DNA of 26,033 nt, taken from a virus. The stretch lies in the IMG/VR virus record IMGVR_UViG_3300038463_000081, positions 1 to 26,033 of that record; one strand, given 5' to 3'. The notes below the pieces were generated by a model, which was not told where the DNA came from, did not search any database, and saw only the letters and a list, made by a program, of their open reading frames with translations. Position 1 is the stretch's first letter. The number at the start of each line of letters is the position of its first letter. A program made the position numbers and the translations under genes. Shown piece after piece: positions 7,482 through 15,391 of the stretch.

Positions 7482-7997
7482 ATGATTCAACCAATGCCTG
7501 ATTACGTTACCAGCAAGATTGCTGCAAGAGCCGTTGCTTTAGCAGCTTATCGAGCTCCTAAAAAGAGTGGTAAAGGTGCATTAAGTTTTCGGCCAGTAAG
7601 TTCAAATGGTCAAATAGGAATTTCAGTGCCACCTGAATATGGATATATGATGGCTCTCGATAGAGGTTATGATCCATATGTAATGTATGGGCTAACTGGA
7701 AAAACTATTCCGATTAGAGATGCCAGTGGTCGTATTAACTTTAGAACAGCTTATGGTGCTAGTGCTCCTGGTAAACGGAAAATTATTAGCAGAAATGCTC
7801 AAGGTCACATAACTGAAACAAAAATAATGTGGAAAAATCCTGGTATGCAAGGTATGCACTTTATTGAAGATGCTCTGAAACAAGCAGCTATGGAATGGAA
7901 AAATGCTGCTGGTCCAGAGGAAATATTAACTATGATTGAATCTACAGGTGCTGCTGGAGCAGCATTTGTTGAAACACTTAATCAGATGCGCTTTTAG
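7482..7997 (+). CDS. HK97-gp10-like neck/tail-completion protein
   Basis: A 171-residue protein with a strong GAAGGAG ribosome-binding site 8 bases before its ATG. The N-terminal helix (SKIAARAVALAAYRAPKKSG) followed by FRPVSSNGQIGISVPPEYGY, GKTIPIRD and a WKNPGMQGMHFIEDALKQA helix follows the pattern of HK97 gp10-like proteins, which sit at the head-tail joint or help complete the tail. The length is usual for the family. Its neighbours, a CxxC adaptor upstream and a terminator-like protein then sheath downstream, agree with this role. The assignment rests on pattern and gene order, not a full alignment. Confidence 0.65.
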   Translation: MIQPMPDYVTSKIAARAVALAAYRAPKKSGKGALSFRPVSSNGQIGISVPPEYGYMMALDRGYDPYVMYGLTGKTIPIRDASGRINFRTAYGASAPGKRKIISRNAQGHITETKIMWKNPGMQGMHFIEDALKQAAMEWKNAAGPEEILTMIESTGAAGAAFVETLNQMRF

Positions 7998-8025
7998 GTA
8001 GGTAACTAAAATTTATCGAACTGCC

Positions 8026-8664
8026 GTGAAAACGTGTCTCATTGATGCTCTAACAGAGTATATTAATGTAATGAATCCTGGTTCAGCATTTCCTCAAGGG
8101 AATATACCTAGTAACACCACTAATGAATTAACTCCAACTAAGTTCAATATAGAATATCCATTGGTAGAGGCATCTTGGCCCAGTATATATGTACATTTTA
8201 CTCCTATAACTACTCAATGGACTGGTTTAGATCCAGACTTCTTTTATGTAGTTAGTGGCACAGAAATAGTTTGTGACCGACAAATATATTTTGAAGGCTA
8301 CATAGATTTTCAAATTCTAGCCATGGCTTCAGAGGAAAGAGATAAATTAGCTGACAGTATTGAAAATCTCATACTGTTTGATGTACAGTCACCTGGCAGT
8401 ACAGCTTTTTATAATACTATCTATGCAGACCCAATAGTTGGCATGACTATTCTTGGTTCTAAAACAAGACCTATTGGTGATACCATTGTTGCTGGAACTC
8501 CTTTTTCTGCAGAATTACTTTCATATGAAGCGACTATTAGAGCTCAAGTTGTAGGTCAGGCTTATGAACCAAAATATGACTATAATCCACCAATTTTAGA
8601 AAGCATTGTAGTCAGTGGTATAACAACATACAACACAAATCCATTTGTTTTCACTGTTCCCTAA
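8026..8664 (+). CDS. Probable tail terminator/tail-completion protein
   Basis: About 212 residues from GTG 8026. The region DRQIYFEGYIDFQILAM followed by an ASEERDKLADSIENLILFD helix is typical of tail-terminator proteins, where a beta sheet and helix form the hexameric ring capping the tail tube. Immediate placement before the sheath gene supports this. The start is doubtful. GTG 8026 has no ribosome-binding site, whereas AGG at 8000-8002 lies 8 bases before an in-frame ATT at 8011 that would add YRTAV and extend the first helix. The C-terminal 50 residues (YDYNPPILESIVVSG onward) look like an appended strand-rich tail. Confidence 0.6.
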   Translation: MKTCLIDALTEYINVMNPGSAFPQGNIPSNTTNELTPTKFNIEYPLVEASWPSIYVHFTPITTQWTGLDPDFFYVVSGTEIVCDRQIYFEGYIDFQILAMASEERDKLADSIENLILFDVQSPGSTAFYNTIYADPIVGMTILGSKTRPIGDTIVAGTPFSAELLSYEATIRAQVVGQAYEPKYDYNPPILESIVVSGITTYNTNPFVFTVP

Positions 8665-8755
8665 AGAATCTACATTGTTTTCTTCTTTTAATTAGTAAAC
8701 ATTAATAACAATCGCACTAGAAACTGAGAAGGTGTAAGTCCTTTCAGGAGATTTT
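8665..8755 (+). promoter_or_regulatory. Sheath gene leader with small hairpin and strong ribosome-binding site
   Basis: A 91-base gap with no reading frame of its own. AGGAG at 8746-8750 lies 5 bases before the sheath ATG. Just upstream, 8725-8732 (TGAGAAGG) can pair with 8740-8746 (CCTTTCA) with one bulged G and a 7-base loop, leaving the ribosome-binding site next to the stem and free. TTGTTT at 8675 resembles a -35 element but no good -10 sits at the right distance, so I do not call a promoter. Confidence 0.4.
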
Positions 8756-10207
8756 ATGAGCCCAATTCCAGGATACCAAAATCCGAATGTTTACGTAGAG
8801 CAGGCACCCTCACCTATCATAACGAATGCCGTTCTTAGTGCATCACCAAATATTCTATTTTTGGCCTTTTCACCCAATTTACCGACTAGTAATCAAAACG
8901 ATACCTTCCAATTTACTTCATCTTCTGGTATCCAGACCTTTACTCTAAGTCAGAGTGGAACAGTTTCTAACTTTGTGCTAACCAATAGTCTAACTGGAGC
9001 TCCACTAACTAGTGGAACTAACTACAGTGGGCCAACTACTACGAGTGGAATAACTACGTTTACCACAATTAGCGGTAGTTCTTTTGTACAGAATAGTACT
9101 TACTTGCAGGCTTCCTACACCTTCACTACTGTCGCTCCAGGTTCAGTGTACACATTTACGGATTACAATAGTGCAGCCAATACTTTTGGTCAGCCATTCG
9201 TTTACAGTGGGTCTACACCAACTATTAACTCACCAGCTTCTTTGGCTGCTTTCCTTGCATTCCAGAATGGTGCTCCTCAGGTAACTCTAATGAATATTGT
9301 TTCCCAGAGTGGAACAGCAGCTGACTTCCTAACGGCTATTCAATCTTTTACTGGTACAGATTACTTTGACCTGATCGTTCCACTTGTATTCGATACTGCT
9401 TATGATGCTTCATCTACTGGACCTCTATTCAAGGGATTATCACAATTCTTAACTGCTCAGGCCAATAATGGAATATTCCAAAGGTCATTTATTGGATTAG
9501 ACAGTTCAGCTGCTGGCTCATCATTGCCAATAACTGTACCAATCAGTATTGCTAACGACATGTTTAATCAGAGAGTTAGTGTTTGTAACCTACCGACTAT
9601 TAACTATAATCCTGGATTTAATAGTTCAACTGGTACGACTACTGGAGTAGTTAGTCTTAATGGTTACTATGTAGCAGCTGCTTTAGCTGGTTTGTGGGCT
9701 TCACAAGCTCCTCAGACACCATTGACTCATCAAACATTACTTGGGTTCTCAAGTCTTTCTAACCAGTTGACTTCCTCACAGGAAACAACTCTACAGTCTT
9801 ATGGAGTGTTGGTAGTTGCTCAAAAGCGTAATGGAACTATTTACGTTCGTCATGGTCTTACTACTAATACTAGTAACTGGCTAACTCAGGAAATTTCAAT
9901 TAATGCAGTTGGTGACTATGTTGGCAAGAACTTTAAGGAAAACTTTACTAATAGTAATCTAATTGGTCAGGCTCTAACTCCATCAGTTATGTCTGCAATT
10001 GGTAACTTAACAACCGGCGTTCTGAGTGATCTTAAGACCACTGGTGTCATTCAAGGTTATACAGGTATCAACATTGTTCAAGACCCTAATAACCCAACTA
10101 GAGTTTTGGTGTCATTCCTGTACTCACCCACTATTCCATTGAATTACATCAATATCACTATTGCGATTAACACTGCCAGTGGCGCATTCACGGTAACAGC
10201 GGCTTAA
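8756..10207 (+). CDS. Contractile tail sheath protein
   Basis: A 483-residue protein. The N-terminus (PGYQNPNVYVEQAPSPI) matches the extended first strand of sheath subunits, used to link neighbours. A variable Ser/Thr-rich outer domain follows (about 30-170). The conserved core runs to the C-terminus: KRNGTIYVRHGLTT near residue 360, EISINAVGDYVGKNFKENF, a QALTPSVMSAIGNLTTGVL helix, TTGVIQGYTGINIVQDP and a final VLVSFLYSPTIPLNYINI strand. Sheath subunits assemble around the tube in an extended state and contract on infection, so this gene fixes the phage as a myovirus. It is about the usual family size. Tube and sheath genes are 11 bases apart, as normal. Confidence 0.93.
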   Translation: MSPIPGYQNPNVYVEQAPSPIITNAVLSASPNILFLAFSPNLPTSNQNDTFQFTSSSGIQTFTLSQSGTVSNFVLTNSLTGAPLTSGTNYSGPTTTSGITTFTTISGSSFVQNSTYLQASYTFTTVAPGSVYTFTDYNSAANTFGQPFVYSGSTPTINSPASLAAFLAFQNGAPQVTLMNIVSQSGTAADFLTAIQSFTGTDYFDLIVPLVFDTAYDASSTGPLFKGLSQFLTAQANNGIFQRSFIGLDSSAAGSSLPITVPISIANDMFNQRVSVCNLPTINYNPGFNSSTGTTTGVVSLNGYYVAAALAGLWASQAPQTPLTHQTLLGFSSLSNQLTSSQETTLQSYGVLVVAQKRNGTIYVRHGLTTNTSNWLTQEISINAVGDYVGKNFKENFTNSNLIGQALTPSVMSAIGNLTTGVLSDLKTTGVIQGYTGINIVQDPNNPTRVLVSFLYSPTIPLNYINITIAINTASGAFTVTAA

Positions 10208-10218
10208 GGATTAAATAA

Positions 10219-10860
10219 ATGACTACTACCAACATTCGCGTAGGTGGAGCTTATACTCGTTTAACCTGGAACCCAGGTGGGTCATCGACCTCATCAGTTA
10301 ATTTGGCCTGGGTTGATGTTATTCAGGAATCAGCTCCTCAACCAGTTGCTCAGGCTCAACCAATTCAACCAGTTGATAGCGAATACCCAATAGAAATTGC
10401 CTTCCCTGGTGCTCTAGAGGCTGGTTCACTTACAGTAACTATTCGTGAACAGTGGAATACTGAAGTATGGAATGCTTTTTATTCAACCTATAATGATATT
10501 CCTGCTAACTTTGCTACTAACTCAGATGGAAATAACAAAGTAATTTCTGACTTGCTAGGTGTCTTTAAAGCACAACTAGCTACTGGTAAAGTCGGTCTAT
10601 CTAAGATTATTCTTGATCCTACTACTCGTGTTCCAATACGTCGCATTGATTACATTAATCCAACAATTGTAAATGTTGCAATTGATGAGACTGTTAACAT
10701 TGGAACGATGACTTTCCCTAAGTCAGTACAGTTTATGTACACACAGCGTATTGAAAACTACGCATTCGCTCCTCCTGGTGCTCCTGCTGCATTGACTACT
10801 CTTAATGACCCAGGTTCGCTAATTCCTCCAACAGCTAACCAACCAGGTTCTGTTCTCTAA
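10219..10860 (+). CDS. Tail tube protein
   Basis: A 213-residue protein directly after the sheath, with AAGGA overlapping the sheath stop as ribosome-binding site. A beta-rich core (YPIEIAFPGALEAGSLTVTI, then REQWNTEVWNAFY) with VPIRRIDYINPTIVNVAIDE and a YTQRIENYAFAPPG end is consistent with the tube barrel whose subunits stack as hexameric rings inside the sheath. Identification relies strongly on position: sheath, then tube, then chaperones and tape measure is the standard order. The last 30 residues are Pro/Ala-rich and probably flexible. Confidence 0.8.
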   Translation: MTTTNIRVGGAYTRLTWNPGGSSTSSVNLAWVDVIQESAPQPVAQAQPIQPVDSEYPIEIAFPGALEAGSLTVTIREQWNTEVWNAFYSTYNDIPANFATNSDGNNKVISDLLGVFKAQLATGKVGLSKIILDPTTRVPIRRIDYINPTIVNVAIDETVNIGTMTFPKSVQFMYTQRIENYAFAPPGAPAALTTLNDPGSLIPPTANQPGSVL

Positions 10861-10910
10861 AGATCTATCAACCAGTTACCTACCAAAGGTACTAAAAAAG
10901 GAAATATAAA

Positions 10911-11825
10911 ATGCCATCAAGATACATTCAAGTTTCACTCCAGCCAGGAGTTGGTCAGGCCATTTTACCTGATCATCGTAAACTTCTACCCGGACAGACT
11001 CTTACTATTGACTATGATACGTTCAAAAAGATCACATTACAGGCTCGTCAAAACTTACTATCATTCACCCCAGTCAGTGACTCTGTAACAACTGCTAGCG
11101 GATTTGTCCCTGCACAGACAGGAACTGGAGTCAACGCTCAGCTAAACATCCAGTCTGCTCTATACACTGTTAGCGCAACTCCAATTAACTACAATGCTGC
11201 AGGATTCTCAGCTCAGGGTTTCACTGATCCTCTTACTAATACTGGTGTTGGTATCAACCAGTCTAACTTTGGTTATGCTACTAATAATGACTTCACTGGC
11301 CCTGCTGGAGAACGCTATACCTATGTCTTTAATGCTGGTGTAAATATTTCAGGTACTCAGGTACTAGTCTGGTCTGACAAGAAAAACCGATTTGTTACCA
11401 ATCAGCGTCCCTCTTATCAGGTAGCCAGGGATGGTCTAGGAACTCAGTACCCCGTTACATTTACTGACAGTACTACTAACCCTACTACAGTTGGTACAGA
11501 ACAAGGTCAGTTTGCTGGTGTTGCTTTGGTTAACATTCCTAGTGGATACTTTGGTTTTATTCAAATTGAGGGATTCTGCCCAGCTGTTACAGTTAGTGGT
11601 GCAGTAACCAATGGTGCAACTCTAGCTGTCGGTGGTATCGGTGTAGCTGTATATCAGCCTTCTGCTCTTACTACCACTACTACCAATGGTATTGTATCTG
11701 GATCGGCTCTTTCTAACAACGTATTTGGCACGGCTCTAGTTAGTGGAACTAACTCTACAGTTGCTGCTGATATTCGTAGTACTAAGTCTAAGCCGATTTA
11801 TCAGCGTTTTCTTAACAAGAACTAA
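10911..11825 (+). CDS. Ser/Thr/Gly-rich structural protein, possibly decoration-like
   Basis: A 304-residue protein with a good AAAAAAGGAAA ribosome-binding site. The N-terminal 60 residues (VSLQPGVGQAILPDHRKLLPG) look like a short phage head/tail accessory domain often seen before adhesive domains. The C-terminal 130 residues (GQFAGVALVNIPSGYFGFIQ, EGFCPAVTVSGAVTNGATLA, GSALSNNVFGTALVSGTNST) resemble the short barrel found in DUF2190-type decoration proteins, with the alternation of gain-of-glycine turns. No motif points to an enzyme. Its place between tube and chaperones suggests a protein bound to the tail or head in many copies. I am unsure which. Confidence 0.5.
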   Translation: MPSRYIQVSLQPGVGQAILPDHRKLLPGQTLTIDYDTFKKITLQARQNLLSFTPVSDSVTTASGFVPAQTGTGVNAQLNIQSALYTVSATPINYNAAGFSAQGFTDPLTNTGVGINQSNFGYATNNDFTGPAGERYTYVFNAGVNISGTQVLVWSDKKNRFVTNQRPSYQVARDGLGTQYPVTFTDSTTNPTTVGTEQGQFAGVALVNIPSGYFGFIQIEGFCPAVTVSGAVTNGATLAVGGIGVAVYQPSALTTTTTNGIVSGSALSNNVFGTALVSGTNSTVAADIRSTKSKPIYQRFLNKN

Positions 11826-11856
11826 TTAACTTTTAATCAATTAGTCTCTAATTCAT

Positions 11857-11885
11857 TCGACAATTTAACCAATTTGTGATATAAT
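11857..11885 (+). promoter_or_regulatory. Sigma70-type promoter candidate with extended -10
   Basis: In the 97-base gap before the chaperone gene, TCGACA (11857-11862) and TATAAT (11880-11885) are 17 bases apart, and TG at 11877-11878 gives an extended -10. Transcription would start near 11892, leaving about 30 bases with AAAGGA at 11911-11916 before the TTG start at 11923. TATAAATA at 11891-11898 equals the T4 late promoter core, a second possible element. Confidence 0.6.
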
Positions 11886-11922
11886 TTTAGTATAAATATA
11901 ATTATAATACAAAGGAATAACA

Positions 11923-12387
11923 TTGTCTGATCTGACTTTTGATGATAGGTGGAAGCAAGACTTTGAGGGTTTACTTTTTTTAGGTAAACTCGAAAAGGAA
12001 GTTACTTCTATACCATCACATAAATTTTTAGTTCGTACTTTAACGGTTAACGAACAACTAGAGGTTCTTCTCATAACTCAGCCATATGCTGATGGTATTG
12101 GCTATGCCAGAGCATATAAAGCAGCCGTAGTAGCTGCTGGACTTGTTAGCATTGATGGCAAAGAATTAATCCCAACGGATAAAAAAACTGCTGTTCTGCG
12201 ACAAAAATGGGACTATGTTACCAATGGATGGTATGAACCAGTAATTGATGTTCTTTACGAAGAAATTGACCAATTACACGCTCGTATGATTGAAGTATGC
12301 CAAGAAGTTGGTGTACTCCCCAAAGATGATGAAGATTTAGCACAAATCTTCGTAGAGAACGGTGGTAGTGAAGACCCAAAAGAATAG
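11923..12387 (+). CDS. Tail assembly chaperone (gpG-like, frameshift upstream part)
   Basis: A 154-residue protein starting at TTG, with AAAGGA 6 bases upstream. Its place just before the tape measure, its small size, the mixed helical content (TLTVNEQLEVLLITQP, ARAYKAAVVAAGLVSIDGKE, VIDVLYEEIDQLHARMIEV) and the frameshift signal at its end match lambda gpG-type chaperones, which bind the tape measure and recruit tube subunits and are not in the mature virion. The last sense codons, CCA AAA GAA before TAG, lie on the slippery heptamer. Part of translation is expected to shift by -1 after Lys153 and continue into the next frame, giving a fusion of 288 residues. Confidence 0.8.
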   Translation: MSDLTFDDRWKQDFEGLLFLGKLEKEVTSIPSHKFLVRTLTVNEQLEVLLITQPYADGIGYARAYKAAVVAAGLVSIDGKELIPTDKKTAVLRQKWDYVTNGWYEPVIDVLYEEIDQLHARMIEVCQEVGVLPKDDEDLAQIFVENGGSEDPKE

Positions 12388-12442
12388 AAGTAGACCCTTA
12401 CGTTATGTACCACGTTAAAGTGGCTCGTGAAAGGGGTCTACT
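12375..12442 (+). promoter_or_regulatory. Programmed -1 ribosomal frameshift signal
   Basis: CCCAAAA at 12375-12381 fits X XXY YYZ in the upstream frame (C CCA AAA). After 7 spacer bases, AGTAGACCC (12389-12397) pairs perfectly with GGGTCTACT (12434-12442); TT and AA extend it past a bulged G. Within the loop CCAC (12410-12413) pairs with GTGG (12420-12423). A -1 shift enters the frame that is open from 12372 to 12788. Confidence 0.85.
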
Positions 12443-12788
12443 AAATGATAAAAATGGGAACTTACTCCACGAAAGATTATTGATGCAAGAACTCTTCAAT
12501 GATAAGGTAAAGGAAGCTAATTCTATTGATGAAGAATTAGAGTCACAACTCTTTCTCCACCGTCCTGATATTTGGGAAGGTATTCAAAAAGAACGAGAAG
12601 AAGCTAATGCTATGGGTCTCGATAAAATTGTTTATCATCCTGCACCAGAAACAATGGAAGAATACCTTGAACTTGAAAAGATGTTCGATCAATTTGAAGA
12701 TATCCAATTTGTTCCCGTTGATTCTGAACAACTACCAGAAGCTACATTCTTTAATGGCGTACCAATCGAAGAACTCGGTGACAATTAA
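12405..12788 (+). CDS. Tail assembly chaperone, frameshift downstream part (gpT-like)
   Basis: The frame is open from 12372; the first ATG is at 12405 but no ribosome-binding site precedes it, so the main product is probably the -1 fusion with the upstream chaperone, joining at 12381 (135 residues added, beginning RIEVDPYVMYHVKVARERGL). The segment is acidic and helical (LLMQELFNDKVKEANSIDEE, PETMEEYLELEKMFDQFEDI). In lambda-like systems the T extension binds tube subunits while the shared G part coats the tape measure. The tape measure ATG follows 2 bases after the stop, so translation is probably coupled. A free product from ATG 12405 cannot be excluded. Confidence 0.75.
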   Translation: MYHVKVARERGLLNDKNGNLLHERLLMQELFNDKVKEANSIDEELESQLFLHRPDIWEGIQKEREEANAMGLDKIVYHPAPETMEEYLELEKMFDQFEDIQFVPVDSEQLPEATFFNGVPIEELGDN

Positions 12789-12790
12789 AA

Positions 12791-15391
12791 ATGACTGACA
12801 ACATTACTGGTTTCGGTAGTGGTGCAGACGAGATCAGTCTTGGGTTAAACCTTAATTCTAATGTTGGTAGTGTCAAAAATGATTTTGGTGCTGTTGATCA
12901 AATATTGCAACAAATGGTCAAAGATCAAGAAACCTTTAATGGCCTTCAAAATGACTCTTTTGATAAGATAAAAGCAACTGCTCAAGAAATTAGAAATTCT
13001 GCTGAACAAGCTCAACAGTTGGTCAGTATTTTTAGAACTCTACGTGGGGAACAAGAGGGGACTGTTCAAAGTGCCAAGCAATTGGTGACAATTTATCAAC
13101 AAATGAACAACGAGCTTCAGAAGGCCCAACAGAACCAAGCTAGGCTAGGAATCACCTCTCCAGGAGCCTCTGTACCGGGCTCTATACCCCCTACAGGCGG
13201 TCCTGGACCGATTCCGGGGGTACCTGCCACCCAGACTGGTTCTGGGGGTTCTGGGGGCATTAAACCCCCTAATACAAGTGGTGGTGCTGGGTATGCTGAC
13301 GAACCTGATGACTTCTTTGGCAGAGAAGAGATTAAATCAGGCGGTCGGCGTTCTTCTGGTCGTAGACCTTCTGATATAGATATAGGAGGAGCGGACCCCT
13401 CAGAATATGACGACATAGACCTGACTCCAAGTGGTGTAGTCGGTGGTGGTGGAGGAGGGATGGCACGCAGAGCAACTGCAAGTGGTGAACATTACAAGCA
13501 AATTTCTGACATGTCTTTGGCTCTGTTTCCACAGCAAGGATATTATCGAAACCTTCGTAGGGCTAGGTGGCTAACTCGTAATGAGGGCAGTACCATTAAT
13601 AAATTTACTAGTTCTAAAGCTGGCCAAAGAATGGGGATGGCCCTCAATAGACTTGGTGGTGGCCAAAAGTTAAGAACTAACGAAGGCTACCAATTATTCC
13701 CATTTTCTCAAGATGAAAATGGAAACTACGTTGACGATAGTAGTAGTACAGTTTATGGTCTAAAAAATTCCGAGGGACAATTTTTATCTCAAGGTGGTCC
13801 TGGTGTGGAACGACCAAAATGGGCATGGAGCGGTGAAGGAGAAATGCCTCCAATGCCTGGTCCAGAATCAACTCCTCAACCATTTGATCCTTGGCAACGT
13901 CCAAACTTGAATTCCACTGGTGAGGGTGCAGCAAAAATTGCTGGATCGATGTATGCAGCAAGGATGATTAAAGCTAAGGGTGGAGATCTTTTTAGAGAAG
14001 GACAACTCTATACTGGTATTACTGGTGGAACTGGTATTCGTGGTGCATTGGGTTATGACGTTGGTGCTCAGGCAACTAGTTGGTTTGGACTTAATCCCTT
14101 AGAGTCATATGGACAAGCTAAGCAGATCACCATGCAAAATCTTTCATTAGGTTATCGTGGTAATTTACTAAATCAGGCTAACTCATTTGGTAACCAGGCT
14201 CTGCAAAAGTATGGAGTAGACCCTCAAACATCTATGCAGATGTTTGGACAGATGGTTATGCAAGCCGGTGCGTCATTAAATGAACTCAATGCATCTCTAG
14301 ACACATTAGCACACACTGCGAGTACAACCGACACCAGTTTTTCACAATTACAACAAAGTGTAATACAGTACTCGCAACTTGGTGCTAGTTTTGGTTTAAC
14401 TGGTGGACAGAATGCAGCATTTGCTACAGCTGCAGCCCAATATGCTGCTGGACAACCTGGTTTAGCAGCAACTGGTGCCAACCCTGCAGATATTCTAGAC
14501 AGTATGATCGGTCAAGCATTAGTTGCCCAACAGATGGGAACAAGTTTTCTTGGATTACCTGGTGCTTCTCAAAGTCAAGGAGCCATGGGTGTATTAAGCG
14601 GTGAAATAAAAGCAAATCAATCTTTAATTAGTAGAATTGGAATTACCAAAGATAATTATCAAAATAGTCAAGTTTTGGAAAATTCATTTCAAAAGTTTAA
14701 ATTATTGATGTCATCTCTGGGATTAAAGAAGCAAGCAGACATGTCGTATAGTACTTATGTTAAATATATACACGATTTGTATGATGGTAAACAAAAACGA
14801 GAACTCAACAAAACCTTAACATCTACCTTTGCTAGTGATATAGGTCAAAAACCAGGAGAAAGTGTAAAACAAGCTATTGCTGGTGCTGTCGCTGCTACTG
14901 ATTGGTTGGATATAGATGGTAAAAAACTCACAATTTCTGCAATTTCTACTGAAATGCAGAATCTTGAAACTAAGAATAAGTGGAAAAATATCGGTGTTGA
15001 TGTTAACGGAAAATTCATGAGTTTAAGTGATATAGAGCAATTACCTACTGGACGCCGTGAAGCTTTAGAAGCAAGGATTGCTACAGGCGATCAACCTCTT
15101 TCTCATATAAATCAGCATGGTAAAAAAATTAAAGGTACTTACGCTAGTGGTACTCTACTTGATCTTCAACATGAATCGGCAGAACAGTTTAATAAATTTG
15201 GTAGAACACCTAATAGGGCAGCAATGCAAAAAGCTGAGAGAGGTGCTATGCAGATTGAACTTGGCCCGAAGGCTCAAAAACTATTTATGCTATTAGAAGA
15301 CCCTAGTAATCTTAACCGGGATCTTAATAAATGGGCGAAAAAGCACGGATTATCTACCACTGAATGGGGCAACCAGAGAACTGGTAACTAA
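12791..15391 (+). CDS. Tape measure protein
   Basis: An 866-residue protein, the longest in the tube module and directly after the chaperones, as tape measures always are. Residues about 30-125 form a coiled coil rich in Gln and Glu (AVDQILQQMVKDQETFNGLQ onward). Residues about 118-225 are a Gly/Pro/Ser linker with acidic patches (ADEPDDFFGREE). A long Ala/Gln-rich helical central part follows (NSFGNQALQKYGVDPQTSMQ, FATAAAQYAAGQPGLAATGA). I see no hydrophobic transmembrane run and no peptidase motif. Using the usual 1.5 angstrom per residue, the tail would be about 130 nm, an inference only. It has no strong ribosome-binding site, so it probably depends on coupling to the chaperone frame. Confidence 0.85.
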   Translation: MTDNITGFGSGADEISLGLNLNSNVGSVKNDFGAVDQILQQMVKDQETFNGLQNDSFDKIKATAQEIRNSAEQAQQLVSIFRTLRGEQEGTVQSAKQLVTIYQQMNNELQKAQQNQARLGITSPGASVPGSIPPTGGPGPIPGVPATQTGSGGSGGIKPPNTSGGAGYADEPDDFFGREEIKSGGRRSSGRRPSDIDIGGADPSEYDDIDLTPSGVVGGGGGGMARRATASGEHYKQISDMSLALFPQQGYYRNLRRARWLTRNEGSTINKFTSSKAGQRMGMALNRLGGGQKLRTNEGYQLFPFSQDENGNYVDDSSSTVYGLKNSEGQFLSQGGPGVERPKWAWSGEGEMPPMPGPESTPQPFDPWQRPNLNSTGEGAAKIAGSMYAARMIKAKGGDLFREGQLYTGITGGTGIRGALGYDVGAQATSWFGLNPLESYGQAKQITMQNLSLGYRGNLLNQANSFGNQALQKYGVDPQTSMQMFGQMVMQAGASLNELNASLDTLAHTASTTDTSFSQLQQSVIQYSQLGASFGLTGGQNAAFATAAAQYAAGQPGLAATGANPADILDSMIGQALVAQQMGTSFLGLPGASQSQGAMGVLSGEIKANQSLISRIGITKDNYQNSQVLENSFQKFKLLMSSLGLKKQADMSYSTYVKYIHDLYDGKQKRELNKTLTSTFASDIGQKPGESVKQAIAGAVAATDWLDIDGKKLTISAISTEMQNLETKNKWKNIGVDVNGKFMSLSDIEQLPTGRREALEARIATGDQPLSHINQHGKKIKGTYASGTLLDLQHESAEQFNKFGRTPNRAAMQKAERGAMQIELGPKAQKLFMLLEDPSNLNRDLNKWAKKHGLSTTEWGNQRTGN

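Noticed and set aside
8675-8706. Promoter before the sheath gene
   Set aside because: TTGTTT has no acceptable -10 at 16-18 bases.
9084-9284. Extra + strand frame inside the sheath gene
   Set aside because: Fully inside the sheath coding region, no start signal, low-complexity product.
10873-10895. TACCT/AGGTA hairpin before the 10911 gene as a terminator
   Set aside because: Only five pairs and no T-run; the following A-rich sequence is the ribosome-binding site of the next gene.
11822-11853. AT-rich hairpin after the 10911 gene (CTAATT, AATTAG, CTAATT) as a terminator
   Set aside because: The stem is six A/T-rich pairs, no T-run follows, and two alternative pairings compete; too weak to call.
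12607-12798. Extra + strand frame over the end of the chaperone region
   Set aside because: Out-of-frame shadow of the gpT-like frame with no ribosome-binding site.
13253-13269. G5/C5 hairpin in the tape measure gene as a terminator
   Set aside because: It is inside a coding region and no T-run follows; kept only as part of the GC-rich island.
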